This document shows positions 56,799 through 57,052 of a stretch of DNA of 57,052 nt, one piece after another. The stretch spans positions 1 through 57,052 of the forward strand of contig JAAYKL010000044.1 in NCBI GenBank assembly GCA_012522445.1, given 5' to 3'. Source of the stretch: Myxococcales bacterium. Its GTDB lineage: Bacteria; Myxococcota_A; Polyangia; JAAYKL01. A model generated the notes under the pieces. It worked only from the letters and a program-made list of their open reading frames with translations. It was not told the origin of the DNA and ran no database searches. The position numbers and the translations under genes were made by a program. Position 1 is the first letter of the stretch; each line of letters starts with the position of its first letter.

Positions 56799-56823
56799 TT
56801 GGCACAGTATGGCACAACCCGCG
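56787..56823. promoter_or_regulatory. Palindrome over the start codon with a third half site
   Basis: GTGCCAAATGGCAC, a 6-2-6 perfect palindrome, spans the ATG of the large regulator, and another GTGCCA half lies about 10 bases upstream of it. The spacing of TGGCAC elements is one base off a sigma-54 -24/-12 pair, so an operator is more likely than a sigma-54 promoter. Confidence 0.35.
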
Positions 56824-56964
56824 CGCACCATCAACCATTGCAGCGCGGCACCCCACGTCCGCCCTGGTCTTACGGGTAGCCAGCAGAAAAAAAGAATCTT
56901 TTTTGCGCTCAACAGGAAACTTTTCCGAAAAGCGGCCGATGTACCAGTAGCGGAAACGCGCGCA

Positions 56965-57036
56965 GCGAAATGCAAAACGCAACATGAGGCGAAATGCAAA
57001 ACGCGACATGCGGTGAAATGCACGACGCAACGCGCA
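56965..57036. repeat. Three 24-bp tandem repeats upstream of the large regulator
   Basis: GCGAAATGCAAAACGC(A/G)ACATG units start at 56965 and 56989, with a diverged third copy at 57013, all with exact 24-base period. They lie about 170 bases upstream of the regulator start. Nothing else is seen between 56824 and the window end. Confidence 0.7.
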
Positions 57037-57052
57037 GCTACCCTTCCGCCCA

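Noticed and set aside
56787..56830. Sigma-54 promoter (TGGCAC...TGGCAC)
   Set aside because: The GG and GC elements are one base too close for -24/-12 spacing; recorded as operator candidate instead.

Overview
This is a gene-dense, GC-rich (roughly 60-65 percent by eye) bacterial chromosome segment. The evidence points to a Gram-negative deltaproteobacterium in the broad sense (Myxococcota or Bradymonadia-like). It has many secreted lipoproteins with Asp/Thr/Gly/Asn-rich linkers, small lipoproteins resembling AgmX/PglI C-terminal domains, a Ser/Thr kinase fused to a sigma-54 activator, a GAF/GGDEF signalling cluster, and a group of standard bacterial housekeeping genes. The taxonomic placement is inference; no rRNA is present. 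tRNA genes for Ala(GGC), Glu(TTC), Lys(TTT) and Pro(GGG) are present.

Layout. 1-1500: a distinctly AT-richer edge with a truncated TMEM43-like membrane protein gene, short direct repeats that look like insertion-sequence debris, and an Ig-like protein. 1541-7719: small membrane protein, Lon protease, a Sm_multidrug_ex-type membrane protein, a repeat-rich lipoprotein, beta-carbonic anhydrase and an endonuclease III-like glycosylase. 7755-9113: a lipoprotein whose cysteine-rich catalytic region reads as a circularly permuted GH45 endoglucanase, the most unusual object in the window. 9118-15457: a same-strand signalling block (NtrC-type regulator, coiled-coil/GAF protein, CheY-like receiver, TrkA, membrane GAF-GAF-GGDEF diguanylate cyclase). 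15556-24317: periplasmic protein, DUF2064 transferase, Cys-rich lipoprotein, SecA with an overlapping CAP-domain lipoprotein, a serine hydrolase, and convergent DusB. 24348-27052: DUF1846 protein and YqhD-like alcohol dehydrogenase, probably co-transcribed with dusB. 27265-33184: TPR protein, tRNA-Ala, tsaE-birA, an unrecognised gene, then rsfS-rlmH-gpmI. 33178-39034: methyltransferase-like protein, CorC/CNNM protein, PycB-type carboxyltransferase, WYL regulator and J-domain protein. 39210-46040: VWA lipoprotein, three tRNAs, surE, LysM-M23 lipoprotein, apt and a run of small lipoproteins. 46341-50917: the conserved rpmH-rnpA-yidD-yidC-jag-(75-aa ORF)-mnmE operon, without a neighbouring dnaA. 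50974-56798: an LRR lipoprotein and a 1705-residue kinase/ATPase/TPR/GAF/sigma-54 activator.

How they fit together. The housekeeping genes cover envelope biogenesis (SecA, YidC, YidD, M23), proteostasis (Lon, J-domain protein), tRNA and ribosome maturation (TsaE, DusB, MnmE, RnpA, RlmH, RsfS) and biotin-dependent carboxylation (BirA, PycB). Around them lies a lineage-specific layer of surface lipoproteins and signalling proteins. No CRISPR array, rRNA, prophage or intact insertion sequence was seen. Non-ATG starts with good ribosome binding sites are common (TTG for rsfS, rlmH, jag and others), so many start calls here rest on Shine-Dalgarno spacing.
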